From the NCBI GenBank assembly GCA_963989385.1, contig OZ022506.1:66909434-66973433 (forward strand): 64,000 bases of DNA, given 5' to 3'. Each line of letters begins with the position of its first letter. Position 1 is the first letter of the stretch. Both the position numbers and the translations under genes were made by a program. The notes beneath the pieces were generated by a model. That model did no database searches and was not told the origin of the DNA. It saw only the letters and a program-made list of their open reading frames with translations. The DNA comes from Ctena decussata. Its lineage: Eukaryota; Mollusca; Bivalvia; Lucinida; Lucinidae. Shown here piece after piece: positions 1 through 11,823 of the stretch.

Positions 1-723
1 GAATATTGAAAGATATTTTTGTGATTTTTTTTGTATTTATGCTATAATATGAGTACTTACGATAATAAACCTGTGCACCTGCAGACACTTATCAGCCTCT
101 GATATGTGCAAACTGATAAGACTGAACAATGTCTGATCAGTTTGCGCAAGCTGATCGGAATTTGTTGACAATATACAGTACAATTAACATACTTATAATT
201 ACACGAGGATTAATCGATTATCGGTCATAAAATCCGATATTACCTCTAAACTGTTATCGTAATTGTCAAACCGTTAAAGTTTGTTAAAGTCATCATGACT
301 TGGACAAAAATAAATGCAAAAAATATAAAGCTGCAATAGTCAATTTATGGAATTAATCATGTATGCAAACTGACTCAGACCAACTTATGCACTTGCAAAA
401 CACTGGTCTGAGTTTATGATATGATCAGTTAATAATTTGTCAATTTTAGTTGAATTTGAGTTTGTACATAACCTTACCCGTGTTTCTGCACAAACCAAAC
501 CGATCCGAATTTCTGTTCAAAATATTTTGAACATGTGTTATCAAATCAGGCTGTGACTGTGCGAAAACCATTTAAAATTATCGTGTGGAAATTAAATTGA
601 GATAGAATTAAATGCAGTAAGAAATACGGAAAGAACAGTTGAAAGCTGCAAGGCACTCGTCAGCGTTCCGCCCATGGACAGGTCACTTTCTTTTCTGCTC
701 GATGTTCAAAAGTTTCCTCATAT

Positions 724-953
724 GAGCCGCAATACGATAAGACGAACAAATTGGAATGTGCGCCCAGCGAAGACGCAGATCAGCCTGGACAGCCACCCGG
801 TCTCAGCAGAGTCTGAACTACATGTATGCGTTTAAATGGTAGCTAAGACTCTAAGCTACCTCCATGCCGATAGCGAAGCCTCTGATCGTATCAGGCGGAT
901 GCCCAGGCTGTTCTAAGACTTCGCTGGGCGTACGTGCACCTTTTTCGCGGCTC
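724..953. mobile_element. MITE-A copy 1 (palindromic, GAGCCGC ends)
   Basis: Starts GAGCCGCAATACG and ends TTTTTCGCGGCTC, with long imperfect inverted arms containing CAGATCAGCCTGG and CCCAGGCTG. One of nine copies of a non-autonomous family in the window. The flanks are AT-rich (atat / attt), close to the 4-bp W-only duplications seen at other copies. No coding capacity. Confidence 0.8.
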
Positions 954-1145
954 ATTTAATTGTTTGCTGAAGACATCAACTGAGTAGTCGCTGTCGGTCG
1001 GAAGGTGTGAAAATACAGTTGGTCACACGTCTTGTCAAAACAATGCAATTTCAAAATTAACACCTGCTAACGGCAATGAAGGTCAGAAATGGCTATTTAA
1101 TCCGAACGTCATTCTTGTGATTATTTTTGTATGAAACAGTAATTT

Positions 1146-1378
1146 CAGTCGCGTCGCAACAAAATCAACGCAGTGCCATAGCGCCCTGCCAAGACTCAGA
1201 TCAGCCTTGGAAGCCGCCCAGACTAATCAGAATCTTCGCTGTGCGCTTACAGGACAGGCAATGGTCTAAGCTACCTTTATGCGGACAGCGAAGGCCCAGA
1301 TCAGATGGGCGAACGCACACGCTATTTTGAGTGTTCGCAGGGCGCACATGCCAATTTGTTTTTGTCGTGGTATGGCTC
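1146..1378. mobile_element. MITE-A copy 2 (variant subfamily)
   Basis: Palindromic element with ends related to GAGYCGCGTCG / GGCTC. It shares the variant interior CAGTGCCATAGCGCCCTG with the copy at 18060-18256, and the two sit at equivalent positions of the two duplication arms. The insertion therefore predates the segmental duplication. Confidence 0.75.
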
Positions 1379-2360
1379 ATTAGTTTATTTATTTTTTTTT
1401 CGCAGAAAAACAGAGAAAGTCAGACTAATCTTAAATTTCTATCTTTATTGTTTTAAATAGCGCCGCTTAGTTACATGTCGAAAGACACAAATTAGTAATA
1501 CATAAAACTTTTAAACAGTTTTGTCAAAACAGAAAATCAAGAGAAAACGTTATCGTTCCTGTTGAGTAATGTTTTAACGTCCCAGTAAAAAAATTTAGTC
1601 GTCGAGATGTTGCCTCTGAATTTGTGGGACTGCAAGTATTGCTCGGCCTGCGATAAATGACACCCAGGACTAGCAGCTCTGTCGCAAAGCACCAGGCAGC
1701 CAGTCTATTTCGCGAGCCCCGATGGGCGGGGTAAAAGAAAAAAAAGAAATTAGAAAAACTATGTGGGTGGATGGGTATCTGTATCAGGCTTAATCTTTCC
1801 ATAAAGATGAGACCGTCAAAGGGATAGAAATATCATAATTTCATTATTTTAAGTAATTTTATGTTTTTGTTGTCAGAAACTAAAATAAACCGCTGTCAAA
1901 ACTGACCAAAAATCAGATTTATTTTCTCGCCAATTCTTACGAAATTTGACCTAAATATCAGAGAGAGGGAAAAAACGAGACTTATTAAAACGAGAAGGAG
2001 CAACTGAAAAAGTAAATTGATTTGATCTGAGAAAAAGAAAATGAAAATCCACATTGTTAAAAATTAAAAATGTTTCCATCCAGCGCATTCGTATCGTTAA
2101 CACAGTGATGACAAAACCGGCTTCAGGGAAGTTCAACACCTGTCCTGGGATATGGACATCGATATGACATTCCAAATATCGATTAATGCCTATCGCTCCC
2201 CGGGTCTAAGGGAAATAACTGCATTCACATTAATACTCTCTCCAGGTAACAGGTAACCGATTACACTACTCAGCCCGTATTGAAGACATAAGCTCCAGTT
2301 GGAAAACTACCAGTACTTTAATACTTACAAAGCATTTACAAAACTGGAAATATATCGACT

Positions 2361-2974
2361 ATATAGTTTGGCCTCCCTTACTTCTACAAGCAAGAGGTCC
2401 ATTTCTTGCCAAAGGGGTTGCACAGTGCTTTCAACCATCGAAACAAGACACGAAAGTTGTTTCCCACGAAGCTTCTAGCAAGTATGTCAAAAGGGTTTGT
2501 ACAGTGACCCAAAGCAAGCATGGACATCACCCACTGTAACGATAGTCAGAGAGTCTTTACTCCCGAGTTTGGTCACATCCATTTCATGGACACAATTTCT
2601 TACCAATCCCACATATGCCAGTAGTAGCGATGGTACTCAAGCATCTGGGACAAGCCTTACTACACCTTCAGCAGCAGTAACAACGGCTGCTACAAATATT
2701 CCGTGGTTTGAGAATTGAGGGTTCAAACAGGTGCATCAGCTTCTCCACAAAATAACAAAAACTTCAATGCATCGACGTATTGGAGTAAGCATTATCATCC
2801 TTCTACACGGACATCCTATATGTTAAGAATGTGCAGCTCTTTCACAAACAGGTGGTCATTCAGCTATCCTAATCAAAATCAGCAACAACATCTATTTTTA
2901 TCTATTTTTATCTATTTTATTTTTAACTTGCAATACAAAAGGCCGATTGGGTAGCAAAACAGGTGACCAAACCG
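2361..2974. other. No gene recognised
   Basis: The open frames are short and low-complexity, with no recognisable domain. It may include the decayed 3' end of the retroelement copy that follows. Confidence 0.5.
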
Positions 2975-3815
2975 CCAAAGAACATAGACAAACGGACATA
3001 GCACAACGTAACATCAAGGAACCACAATAGAAGTACTGCCTTCCAAGGGTCAGCAAAAATTACTGGGGGCTTAAACATGTTTTACGGGATCCAAACCTCA
3101 CCCTCTGCTTCTGGTTCTGGTTCAAAACATTTAGTTAGCTGTTTGGTCCGCATGAAGGTTTCCTAACCCATCAATGAATCACCATCGGAAAAAACAAATG
3201 ACGTATAAGACCTATGCTGAATCAGAGATGAGGACTCGGCGGAAATAACGTATTGCGAGACCAGGAGACCCCTGGGAAGTCAAACAACACTACTGAAATA
3301 GAAAACCATCAGTTAGACCCCGAAAAACCAAGCAACAGAAAACGAAACCTTCGGCCCCAACCAACTACACTAAGTAGCCAATATGTCGGGCCAAGCATTG
3401 AGTCTGATACCTGGCCAACCGGCGTGCGATTAAAGAGGGAAGCAACGTTATTAATCATGATTGGGTTATCTGCTAAACATGCAGACTGTTGCATTGCATC
3501 TATGTTATATCCAGTACGTTTATTACGAACACTGATCAGAAAAATCAGAGCTACCAACATTTTTTTTTAATTTATAAACTAAGTCACCATAAAACATTGG
3601 TTCCGATAGGCCCTGTCGCAAAAGACACTTTTTAATCCGACATTGAATATAAAAATCAATTCATAATGTCGGCGATAGAATTTTAAAAAAGCTTTTCGAG
3701 TTTATGATACCGATAGCCCTGTTGAAGCTGCATAGCACTTAAAATTTTATTACGGGCATTGAAGTCAGTTACATGACTAGACACTCAAGCAAACCGAATA
3801 AGTTGAGAAATAGAG
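2975..3815 (-). pseudogene. Retroelement C-terminal remnant P1 (old copy)
   Basis: Minus-strand remnant homologous to 6484-7545. One surviving frame (3560-3309) reads KRTGYNIDAMQQSACL and NNVASLFNRTPVG, matching KRIGYNLNVMRQSACL and DSFAALFNCTPG in the younger copy. The part further upstream (to about 3815) is frameshifted. The low-coordinate part matches the younger copy's 3'UTR (TTACTGGGGGCTTAAA, AAAACATTTAGTT). The parent reads like the region C-terminal to a reverse transcriptase (Penelope-like or LINE), but no RT core is present here, so the class is inferred. Confidence 0.6.
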
Positions 3816-4183
3816 ATAAAACGGGGAATATAACCATCCAATAATGGAAAGTTCACAATGTCAAAATCAAAGTCATCGCGATTATCATAAATTTTGGTTG
3901 AAACAAATAAGATCGTCTACCTACCAGCATACAATCTAGGGGCTAATTATACTTACCACAGACGAGCGAGTATTTTACTAAGCACACAATGTTTGGGCAT
4001 ACCATATGCAAGAACGTATTCACAACAAAACATAAACGATTGTTGCTGCACTGGATTCAGATAAATTTCAGTTGACGGTCTGAGTTTGGTTGAGGCTTGT
4101 TGAACTGCTACCAGTGCTCCAGATAAGAAGGAATATCCGGGATAATTTTTCATATTTTTACAGGACGGTCCTAACGATGGTCC

Positions 4184-4308
4184 CACACCTCTGTTTTGGG
4201 GTCCATGTCTGTGTATCTAAAATATTCCGGAATTGTCTATGTTTAAATGACCTACGAGTTCGGACTTATGATTTAGGTACCTTGACCACTATCATTCCCA
4301 ACATATGT
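4184..4308 (+). pseudogene. Retroelement C-terminal fragment (HTSVLGSM type), copy 1
   Basis: The first 63 bp encode HTSVLGSMSVYLK followed by YSGIVYV and a stop. The block is about 96% identical to 52556-52680, where the same frame is preceded by more of the protein. The shared non-coding tail includes CCTACGAGTTCGGACTTATG. Here the frame is closed by a stop four codons upstream, so this is an isolated tail. The class is inferred from the linked RT-type remnant at 52207-52618. Confidence 0.55.
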
Positions 4309-4384
4309 TTTCATTGAGACATAAGAAGAACGATTTCTGCATTATCCCTGTGACCCCTTCTTATCTGGAGCTCTGCTTGAAGGT

Positions 4385-4700
4385 GTGATTTCCATTTAAA
4401 CTGCAACAACCGCGTCCGTTTGAAGAAATTCCCTCAGTGTGCACGATGACAAAGACATACTTTTCTATTTTCTAAGTTTTCAAGTTTTTCATGTTTTCCA
4501 CGTGCAGCAAAATGGACAACACGAGTTTACTGTTAAGTATTTGAAATTTCGGTTATTGTTTTTAACATGCCACAACATATGTATTTCATTTGCACGATGA
4601 CAAGGCTCTACGTGGCAGGGTTTTTCGCTGCTCATACTTTCATAATATAATCAATCCAGAGCATAGTGATTATGCAAGACTTCCGCCGATATCTCATCAA
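4385..4700. repeat. Inverted repeat partner of 7650-7950
   Basis: Contains CGCTGCTCATACTTTCATAAT followed by CAATCCAG. The reverse complement of 7860-7948 contains CGCTGCTCATACTTTTATAA and CAATCCAG. A second patch (CAACAACCGCGTCCGTTTG) pairs with sequence near 7780. It is a diverged dispersed repeat in opposite orientations. Confidence 0.5.
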
Positions 4701-6483
4701 TGTGTCCTGTGACTCTGCCCTTCGTAGGGTGCTGGGCTAACCTGCACGAAAATGCAATTAACAGACCAAGTCCATCGGACAGGTTAGAAATGCATTTTAA
4801 TACCAAATAAAGAGGTCGCTATAAGTAGTTTTGTGTCCGGGTGGGGTTAGTATTCTAATACATGCTCTGCGCGTGCGAAATCAGTCAGCGTGACACCAAG
4901 CTTATCATCTAGATAATTCTATCTCGATTTGAAACTGATCCAACCGCATACATTTTCACTGGTCAAGCTTCTTTAGTCCTTCGCCACCGGCAAACAACGT
5001 CTGTACGACGTCATATCAGTCTACCACCCAAACTCGCACTCATCGACATGACTGCACCCCCTGCCAAACACACATATTCTTCACCCTAGTCTCTAGACAC
5101 GACCCCCCGCACAACTCTTTCCAACAAACTATTCCCAGAATAAGTGTAGCGCCCCAACCTCTACCCCTCGGCACGAACATATATATGCAAGGAAGATCCT
5201 AATGTAAAACCTTAATGTAAATACTGCATCGTCGAACTTGCGGCTTGCGCAAACAGGATGCAGTCTGATCAGAGTCATTCGGAAGTCGAAGTCAACATCA
5301 CGGTACCGAGTTTAAGTGAAGGTTGAGAGGTTACTTTTTCTCGATTTACACGATATATTTGATTAGCGTTATTTATAAAAGGACATTAGGTCATGTGCAT
5401 ACTGTTAAAACTCAACTTTACATGCAGGCTGTTCATTTGTTTTATCTTGTTGAAAGTCTCCATAGTCCTACCTACCAATGATAAAAATCGTCAAAATACA
5501 AATCATTCTGAAACCTGTACAGCCTTCAGAATTAGTGAAAATATTTCGGTTGATGTGCTTTTTTGTATCATATAACTTGCAAAAGAGTAGGAACAAGGTA
5601 TTTTGGAAAAATGATGTTTCTCCATAAAAATACGGTTTTCGTCTCTGGTTCCCCGTTAAGCAATGAAATAATGCAACCGCGGCACAATGAATGGGATCCT
5701 TGCTTAACATTTTTGTACGTTGTATTTTTTATCAATTGTAAAACAACTGTACCTTGTATTTTCATCGCTTGAACCTTGTGTTTTTACCATGAAATATAGC
5801 TTCTGAAATTGAAAGTAGATCATTTTAGTTGGCAACTAAAATGACCTAGTTATTTTTTCAAATCTATTTTATGGTAAACTCAAGGACGTTTTGATTTTTC
5901 AAATCCGGCCAATCACGATAATAATCAATGGCGAAGCTGTAGTGAGAAGTTTGCAGCGATACTTCACGAAAAAATATTTCATGCTGATAGAGCTATGGGG
6001 CCTTTAAGAATATTTATGACAAAATGTAGACTCTGGTATGACTGCGCGAGCAGAATCTCTTTCCTGTTCGTACAATGCAAGGGTCCTTTTCACAAGCGTG
6101 CAAATCGTCTACTTCTAAGTAGCTGTATTCATAGACGTGAACCCGCACGCATGCATGCGATATTTCCTTCCGTATATGGACGCGAAAGCTAATCTGAAAT
6201 GTTGCTTTTCGCACATCTGATGTGGCTGTGTGGACACAGAGGCACATAACGAAGTCTCTAGCTGACCGGTTTGAGATTTTGCTATTCGCAGATACGTTAT
6301 GCCACCTATTTTGCGTGGAGAAGTGATTGAAAGGAAGAAATAGATAAATGCAGGGACGCAAACGGCCCGGAGTTCACCGCTGAGTCGGATGACACAACTG
6401 TCCCGTCGTTTATATGTATACTACTTTTGGTTTTTTCACTGAGAAAATATGACACAAACAAATGCAATTGTTCTAAATATGGT
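4701..6483. other. No gene recognised
   Basis: No convincing exon. A C-rich, purine-poor patch lies at about 4980-5170. The small open frames at 5393-5772 and 5995-6361 show no domain, have no splice context, and overlap each other on opposite strands. Confidence 0.5.
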
Positions 6484-7545
6484 AAAAGTAAAAAGTATGC
6501 AAAGACCAGGAACTGAAACAATCAAAATCCAAATCCAGCCCTCAAACCATAGTTGGAAACAACTAAGATTACAAATAATCAAGATACAGAGAACATATGG
6601 CCAACCGAGTGAGCAGCTTGTTCCCAAAAGGTGGCCACTCAGCAACCCAAACCGAACCAAAAATAATAATAACATACATAAGGTAAAACATCACAGAAAC
6701 TCTGACACCAAAAACAGGCAACAAAGAACCACAACAGAACTACCGCCTTGGAACGGTCAGTAATGAATTACTGGGGGGCTTAAATCGATTTTACAGGCCC
6801 AACCTCACCCTCAGTTTCTGAAGTGGTACAAAACATTTAGTTGGTTGTTCGGTTCGCATGATAACCCTCTAACTCTTCAATGAATCGTCACGGTAAACAC
6901 ATAAATCAAATTTCAACACCATGAAGAAGCAAAGACGAGGACTCAACAGATACAACGGGCCGTCTGACAGGTGGAGATCCCTGTCCTGCCAAACAACCCC
7001 ACTTGAAATCTGAAGCAAAAGAAGGTCACCAGTTGAGCCCCGGTGGACCATGCAACAGACAAAAAGGCTCCGGTCCCAACCAACTAAAATATATAGCTTT
7101 CGGTCGGGGCCATCATAGAGTCTGACGACCGATCCCCCGGTGTGCAATTAAAGAGTGCAGCAAAGCTATCAACCGTGATTGGGTTAATCACTAAGCATGC
7201 AGACTGTCGCATAACATTTAAATTATAGCCAATACGTTTGTGACGTATTATTATTTTTCGGAATTGATCAGAAAAATCAGTCCTACCCTTAATCTTTTTG
7301 AATTTGTATACTAAGTCACCATAAAATTCTGGTTCCGATAGGCCTTGGTGTAAAAGAAATTTTAATCCGACATCAAATTTTGAAACCAATTCATGGTGTC
7401 TGCGATAGAATTTAGAAAAAGCCTTTCTAAGCGTATGATACCGATAGCCCTGTTGAAGAAGTTTAGCAGTTAAACATTTATTACGAGCATTAAAGTCATC
7501 TACATGACTACACACTCTAGCAAATCTGGTTTTCAATTCTAAAAT
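6484..7545 (-). pseudogene. Retroelement 3' end P2 with 150-aa C-terminal ORF
   Basis: The minus-strand ORF at 7536-7084 encodes 150 aa, with motifs NARNKCLTAKLLQQGYRYHT, KAFSKFYRRHHELVSKF, SEPEFYGDLVYKFKKI, RIGYNLNVMRQSACL and AALFNCTP. It is followed by a 3'UTR-like stretch running to 6484. This reads like the conserved tail after a reverse-transcriptase domain, seen widely in bivalve repeats; Penelope-like elements are one candidate. No RT or endonuclease core is present, so the copy is 5'-truncated. The 3'UTR part (6484-6970) is about 98-99% identical, in inverted orientation, to 29542-30027, so the family moved recently. Confidence 0.65.
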
Positions 7546-9547
7546 CCATCATTGTCAAAACTGAATAAATGTGACTCATGCAGAAATTTTATTTTTTTTC
7601 TTTCACAAAAAAGTAGCTGGACTTCAAAACGCTTTTTTCTGGAATTATCCTTCGTGCAACTTTGCTGGAGGGTCAATAGTTATTACCCGAGTGACCAGCG
7701 TGTTATCCACGTGGAATGTATGTGGATATGTATGACTTTAGGCAGTCAATTTTCATCAAATAGCCTTAGTTTGCGGACGGGTTGTTGAAATTTGCTGTTT
7801 CGTGCTCGTAACTGCAGCATTACACACCAGGCTACATTTAATGAGACCTTGATGAGAAATGGGCTGAAGTAGACCTGTATCATTACGCGAAGTATTACCT
7901 GGATTGACTAGATTATAAAAGTATGAGCAGCGAAAACCCCAGTTTTAGAATTAATGAACGGAGTTTAAGCCCGTTACGAGCCGCTTTGAGTGGTCAGCCT
8001 GTAATGACTTCAGTTTGAACAAAACCAACATGTATGCATAGTGTCAATAGACAAGCAACCCATTTAGTAATATTACTGAATCACATTGTTGTTCTTTTAG
8101 AAAAAAAAGATGTCATGTAGAATTTCAGACCTAAGCAATGAATAATAAGAAAAATGCGGACATAAAATATGTATTCTTTCGTTTGACTCTGTGTGTATGA
8201 TTTCTGCTTGCCACGTAGAGCCTTTTCATCGTGAAGAACAGCAACCGGAAATTCATATGCAGATAAACAGCAAAATCGTATCGTCGCTTTTTCTGCACGT
8301 AGACAACGTGCAAATCCAGCATGTACATATAGTGCCGCTAGTCACGCGTTTCAATCAGTACTTTTACTGTACCATATTGATCTTCCTTTAGTAAAAGTAA
8401 ATCATGCAGAATTTCAGACCTTAGCATCGAAATATAAGTAAAAAAGTGTATTCTTTCTTTTGCCTCTGAATATATCTACCTTTCCAAGGTATTTTAAAAG
8501 AAGTTTTCATCTGTGGTAGCTGCAAATCCAGTGCATCTGCTGTTTCATAGTTATGTCTATTCTAGATCAGCAGCATTATTAACTATTGCGATGCACATAC
8601 ACAGGCATGTTCTAAATAGAAACATATAAAACACACGTTAAATACTTAAGTTGTTAAATACTTGTATATGTTACTATTTTATATGCCTTCGTCGCTGCTA
8701 ACAGTTTAGTATTTCATTGCGTTTGAGTTTAACGTTGCTTGAAATAAACTGCGTGACAATTAAGCGTTTAGAAGTACCCGGGAATCATAAAAAGTCATGA
8801 CTCGTGCAAGAAAATGACCACGAATTGCCATCATAAACATCTTGAGAAGCATGCAAATTATAATAGACCGTGATATATTGCTAAACTACTTGTAATTCTT
8901 GTGCGTTCGAAATGACAAGTGTTTAGGGTATTCAGCTTTAGAGTTTCGATTTTAATACATTATCTTAACAACAGACCATATTATGTGCAGTTTTTTTTTT
9001 AAATATCCCATCCGTCTATATCCTAGGTAAATAACTTTATCAAGATCACTATCTTACACAATCTTTGTACTGTACTTTTGTGAAACTTTTTATCCATGCT
9101 ATCACAGTGGGACACAAGGTATTTCGTTTAAACATCTCGTCTACATGTAGTCGTTTTTTTTCATATATTTTGCAATACTAAATGATAGTACAAATATTTC
9201 AAAAGAAACAAAAATAAGATTAACAAATAAATAGATATTTTCAGTGAGTTGGCATATTTTAGATTGAATAAAGTGGTTTAAAACTCTCTAACATGCGCTA
9301 TGTTTATTTTTGTCAATAAGGAAATTTACCAAATTTATTGCTTCTAAACAATCAAATATTCAGAACTGCTTTATATGTTGCAGAATGTAATATCTTTAAA
9401 ATTAAAACCTGCACAAACTAATCCAGAGGAAACCCATGCAAATTATATGTAAAACGAAAGTCCAGACTTATTTTGAGGTATACACATACAAAGTATATGT
9501 AAAACGAAGCTCGAAATGATTATACATAAAAACGAATCAAAGTCCAG
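7546..9547. other. No gene; diverged local direct repeat
   Basis: No exon seen. About 8095-8190 and 8391-8475 are related direct repeats (CAGAATTTCAGACCT...TATTCTTTC). The rest is AT-rich intergenic sequence. Confidence 0.5.
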
Positions 9548-9804
9548 GGGCCGTATTCATAAAACGACTTAAGTCGTTGCTATGCTGTTGCGAAGGCTAA
9601 ATTTCTTTTTTAGGAGATTCTCTACAACTATGGAATTTGGTCTTGAGGAACAGTCTTTGTAAGACTGTTCGAATGTCTGGAGGAACAGTCTTTGTAAGAC
9701 TGTTCCTCCAGAGCAAATTCCATAGTTGTAGGGAATCTCCTTCAAAGAAATTTAGCCTTAGCAACAGCATAGCAACGACTTAAGTGGCTTTATGAATACG
9801 GCCC
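9548..9804. mobile_element. MITE-B copy 1 (GGGCCGTATTCAT foldback)
   Basis: A near-complete palindrome bounded by GGGCCGTATTCATAAAACG and its inverse, flanked by a 3-bp CAG target duplication (9545-9547 and 9805-9807). The centre holds an extra partial copy of the GGAACAGTCTTTGTAAGAC stem, so this copy is longer than those at 30168 and 44991. No coding capacity. Confidence 0.9.
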
Positions 9805-9921
9805 CAGGACAGATAACTAAAATAGACGAAGAGTCAAACGTTTTGTTTTCCTTTGTGTCCGGTGGACTCTTCTATCCGTATAAATTGGATTGGTCCATTC
9901 ATCATTTCAGGGGTATCGGGT

Positions 9922-10090
9922 ATATAGAGGATCTTACATGAGTGCTCATGTATTATTGAATTTATTAAACGAGTTGGGGAAAGAGATAAGATGCGAGGCT
10001 ATGCCGAGCATCTTATCGTTTTCACCAATGAGTTTAATAAATTCAATAATACAGGAGCACGAATACAAGATTCTATTTATCATATGACAC
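9922..10090. mobile_element. Palindromic repeat family C, copy 1
   Basis: Shares ends TAGAGGATCTTACATGA and AAGATTCTATTTATCATATG with 43430-43535. Between them is a long stem (TTGAATTTATTAAAC pairing with GTTTAATAAATTCAA) and an inner hairpin GATAAGATGC/GCATCTTATC. Homology may continue to about 10290, around the palindrome AATCCACTAGTGGATT. Confidence 0.65.
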
Positions 10091-10646
10091 TAAAATCGCA
10101 TTTTATTAGCAAACTTTGCACTAAAACGTCAAGATTTCGCCATTAGAAAACGCGACGTTTTATGGACGTCAACGCATAACGTTACGACGTAATTTGCATA
10201 TTTAATCCACTAGTGGATTATCGTTTTTAATGCATTGCTTTATTACACTCTCAGATGCGCGTCATATGATAAATTTATTTATCCTTTTTTCTAGGAATTG
10301 CTGTAATTAATGCAAGAGTAAGACACCTCTTTCTGCGATGTCTGATTTTCACTGTCTGCCTGTCACATTATGGGGAGACGCTAAGCAAAAATGGAATAAT
10401 GGAAGTTATATACCCGATATATGTTTCGAAAATTTCAACTGTGGCATTGCATATGGTTTCCGACTTCACATGGGTAGCATACTGGTTGAACAGCAGGATT
10501 TATTTTTAAAAACTGTTTTGTCATTTATATTGGTGACTGTATAAAAGATCGGAATTGGACATATATGTTTCCTCCGTTTCTACGTTATGAAAATACAGAA
10601 ATACAGAATAATCTTATAACGTGTAAATGTATACATATGTGCAAGA

Positions 10647-10704
10647 CACAGGCACCTGACGAAAGGATCTTTAGTTTTTGCCCGTCTGTATTTTGTTGTT
10701 ATTG

Positions 10705-10755
<51 letters not shown>

Positions 10756-10960
10756 GTTGTTGTAGTTGTTGTTTTTTTTTCGGTCAGAAAAAATGTAGGT
10801 TTACAGCCGTTTCCAAATGGTATTGTACGTATATATGTGCAATACCATTAGGAAACGGCTATAGATCCACAAGTTTTATTGTTGGTGCTGGTGTTGTTGT
10901 TTTAATTCTGACTGAAAAAGGCGAGAAAAGGCTAAACAATCCTTTCGTCAGGGGCCTGTG
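10647..10960. mobile_element. TIR element containing poly-G and a hairpin
   Basis: Terminal inverted repeats CACAGGCACCTGACGAAAGG and CCTTTCGTCAGGGGCCTGTG. Inside are a (TTG)n/poly-G tract and a hairpin formed by AGCCGTTTCC..ATGGTATTG and its inverse (10802-10861). Probably a non-autonomous DNA transposon that acquired or expanded a homopolymer. Confidence 0.65.
10707..10753. repeat. 47-bp poly-G homopolymer
   Basis: Uninterrupted run of G flanked by TTGTT repeats. It is prone to G-quadruplex formation and to length error in assembly. Confidence 0.95.
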
Positions 10961-11212
10961 GTGTAATATAATTGCAGGTGCAAAACCAAATGCAGTGAAA
11001 TTGGTGTAGAAAATATTTAGTATGTAAAGAGACAGTCGCTAAACACTGTTAAGCCCTACAATAATGAAACCTTCATGTTGCAGCACAAAACACTTAAAAC
11101 ACGGAATAAAATGACTTGGGAAATATTATTTCTTTGAGACAATCTCACTTTTTCATTGTATAAATTTCAGGTAGCATGTCTCGAAATATAAGTGAGACGA
11201 TGCCATGGATCT

Positions 11213-11226
11213 GTTTCCATAGCAAC
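11213..11226 (+). promoter_or_regulatory. RFX X-box-like site 1
   Basis: GTTTCCATAGCAAC fits the RFX X-box pattern (RTYNCCAT-RGNAAC) with both half-sites present. It lies 256 bp before the HSPA12-like ATG, inside the short palindrome TCCATAGCAACTATGGA. Motif match only. Confidence 0.45.
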
Positions 11227-11277
11227 TATGGAATTACCAACTGTTGTACTAAGTACGCTGGCAGAATGACGTCTCGA

Positions 11278-11285
11278 TGACGTCA
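11278..11285. promoter_or_regulatory. Palindromic CRE (TGACGTCA)
   Basis: A perfect 8-bp CREB/ATF site with a related TGACGTCT 11 bp upstream (11267-11274), between the two X-boxes. Binding is inferred. Confidence 0.45.
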
Positions 11286-11305
11286 CTTCTACGTTAAAAT
11301 TTATA

Positions 11306-11319
11306 GTTGCTATGGTAAC
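11306..11319 (+). promoter_or_regulatory. RFX X-box-like site 2
   Basis: GTTGCTATGGTAAC is a near-ideal inverted-repeat X-box, directly followed by a TATA-like sequence and 162 bp from the ATG. Confidence 0.55.
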
Positions 11320-11320
11320 A

Positions 11321-11340
11321 TATATATACCACGCCATTGG
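11321..11340 (+). promoter_or_regulatory. TATA-like box and inverted CCAAT
   Basis: TATATATACC (11321-11330) is followed by CCATTGG, which carries ATTGG, the inverted CCAAT box (11336-11340). This is plausibly the core promoter of the HSPA12-like gene. The transcription start cannot be placed; a pyrimidine-rich CCTTGTTTTAAG just before the ATG could be a 5'UTR intron acceptor instead. Confidence 0.4.
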
Positions 11341-11481
11341 TTCAGGAGCATGACAAACAGTGTATGCAATGTCACGCCAATTTCACAATGTCATTACAAA
11401 CTGAAAATTTTCCAATAGAAACGTTAGATTTCTCTAACAAATAATTATTCTCCAGTTATTTAATTCCTTGTTTTAAGTAAA

Positions 11482-11823
11482 ATGGCAGAGGAGGAAGCCA
11501 AGGTGAAACCGGTGACTGAAAAACGAGATAAGTTTATTGTAGCAGCTATCGACTTCGGGACAACTTACAGCGGCTATGCTTTCAGCCAAAAACGTCACTA
11601 TGCAAAAGATCCAACTCTTCATATCATTGTCAACAAATGGGAAGGCGGAACACTTGTGTCGGAAAAAGCACCTACGTGTGTACTGTTTGACAAGGATGGT
11701 GAGTTTGACAGCTTTGGGTTTGAAGCCGAGGAAAGATACAGGGATATAATAATGGATGAGGACGAAGATATAAACTCCTATTACTATTTTCAACAGTTTA
11801 AGATGGAACTTTATGGCCAGAAG
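11482..11823 (+). CDS. HSPA12: HSPA12-like exon 1
   Basis: Encodes residues 1-114 from ATG (context AAAATGG) to YGQK. The donor is AAG|GTATAG, phase 0; reading on into the intron gives a stop at once. It carries the phosphate-1 loop and the YYYFQQFKMEL segment typical of HSPA12. Confidence 0.9.

Larger units (their letters stand above)
40..2360. repeat. Segmental duplication, arm 1
   Basis: This block is colinear with 17745-25535. Part A (about 40-340) matches 17745-18040, sharing stretches such as GAGTACTTACGATAAT and CAGCCTCTGATATGTGCAA. The MITE at 1146-1378 matches the one at 18060-18256. Part B (about 1380-2360) matches 18257-18299 plus 24626-25535, sharing TTTCGCGAGCCCCGATGG and GGCTTAATCTT. 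About 790 bp (342-1133) is present only here, including the MITE at 724-953. The other arm carries a 6.3-kb LINE instead. Divergence by eye is 15-25%, so the duplication is old. I see no gene in it. Confidence 0.75.

Noticed and set aside
6449..6763. 104-aa frame repeated at 29748-30086
   Set aside because: It is the non-coding strand of the retroelement 3'UTR, open in both copies only because they are nearly identical.
10565..10765. 66-aa frame ending in poly-glycine
   Set aside because: The glycine tail is just the poly-G homopolymer; no start context or domain.
11281..11480. Classic heat-shock elements upstream of the HSPA12 gene
   Set aside because: No nGAAnnTTCnnGAAn array was found; only isolated GAA/TTC words with the wrong spacing.
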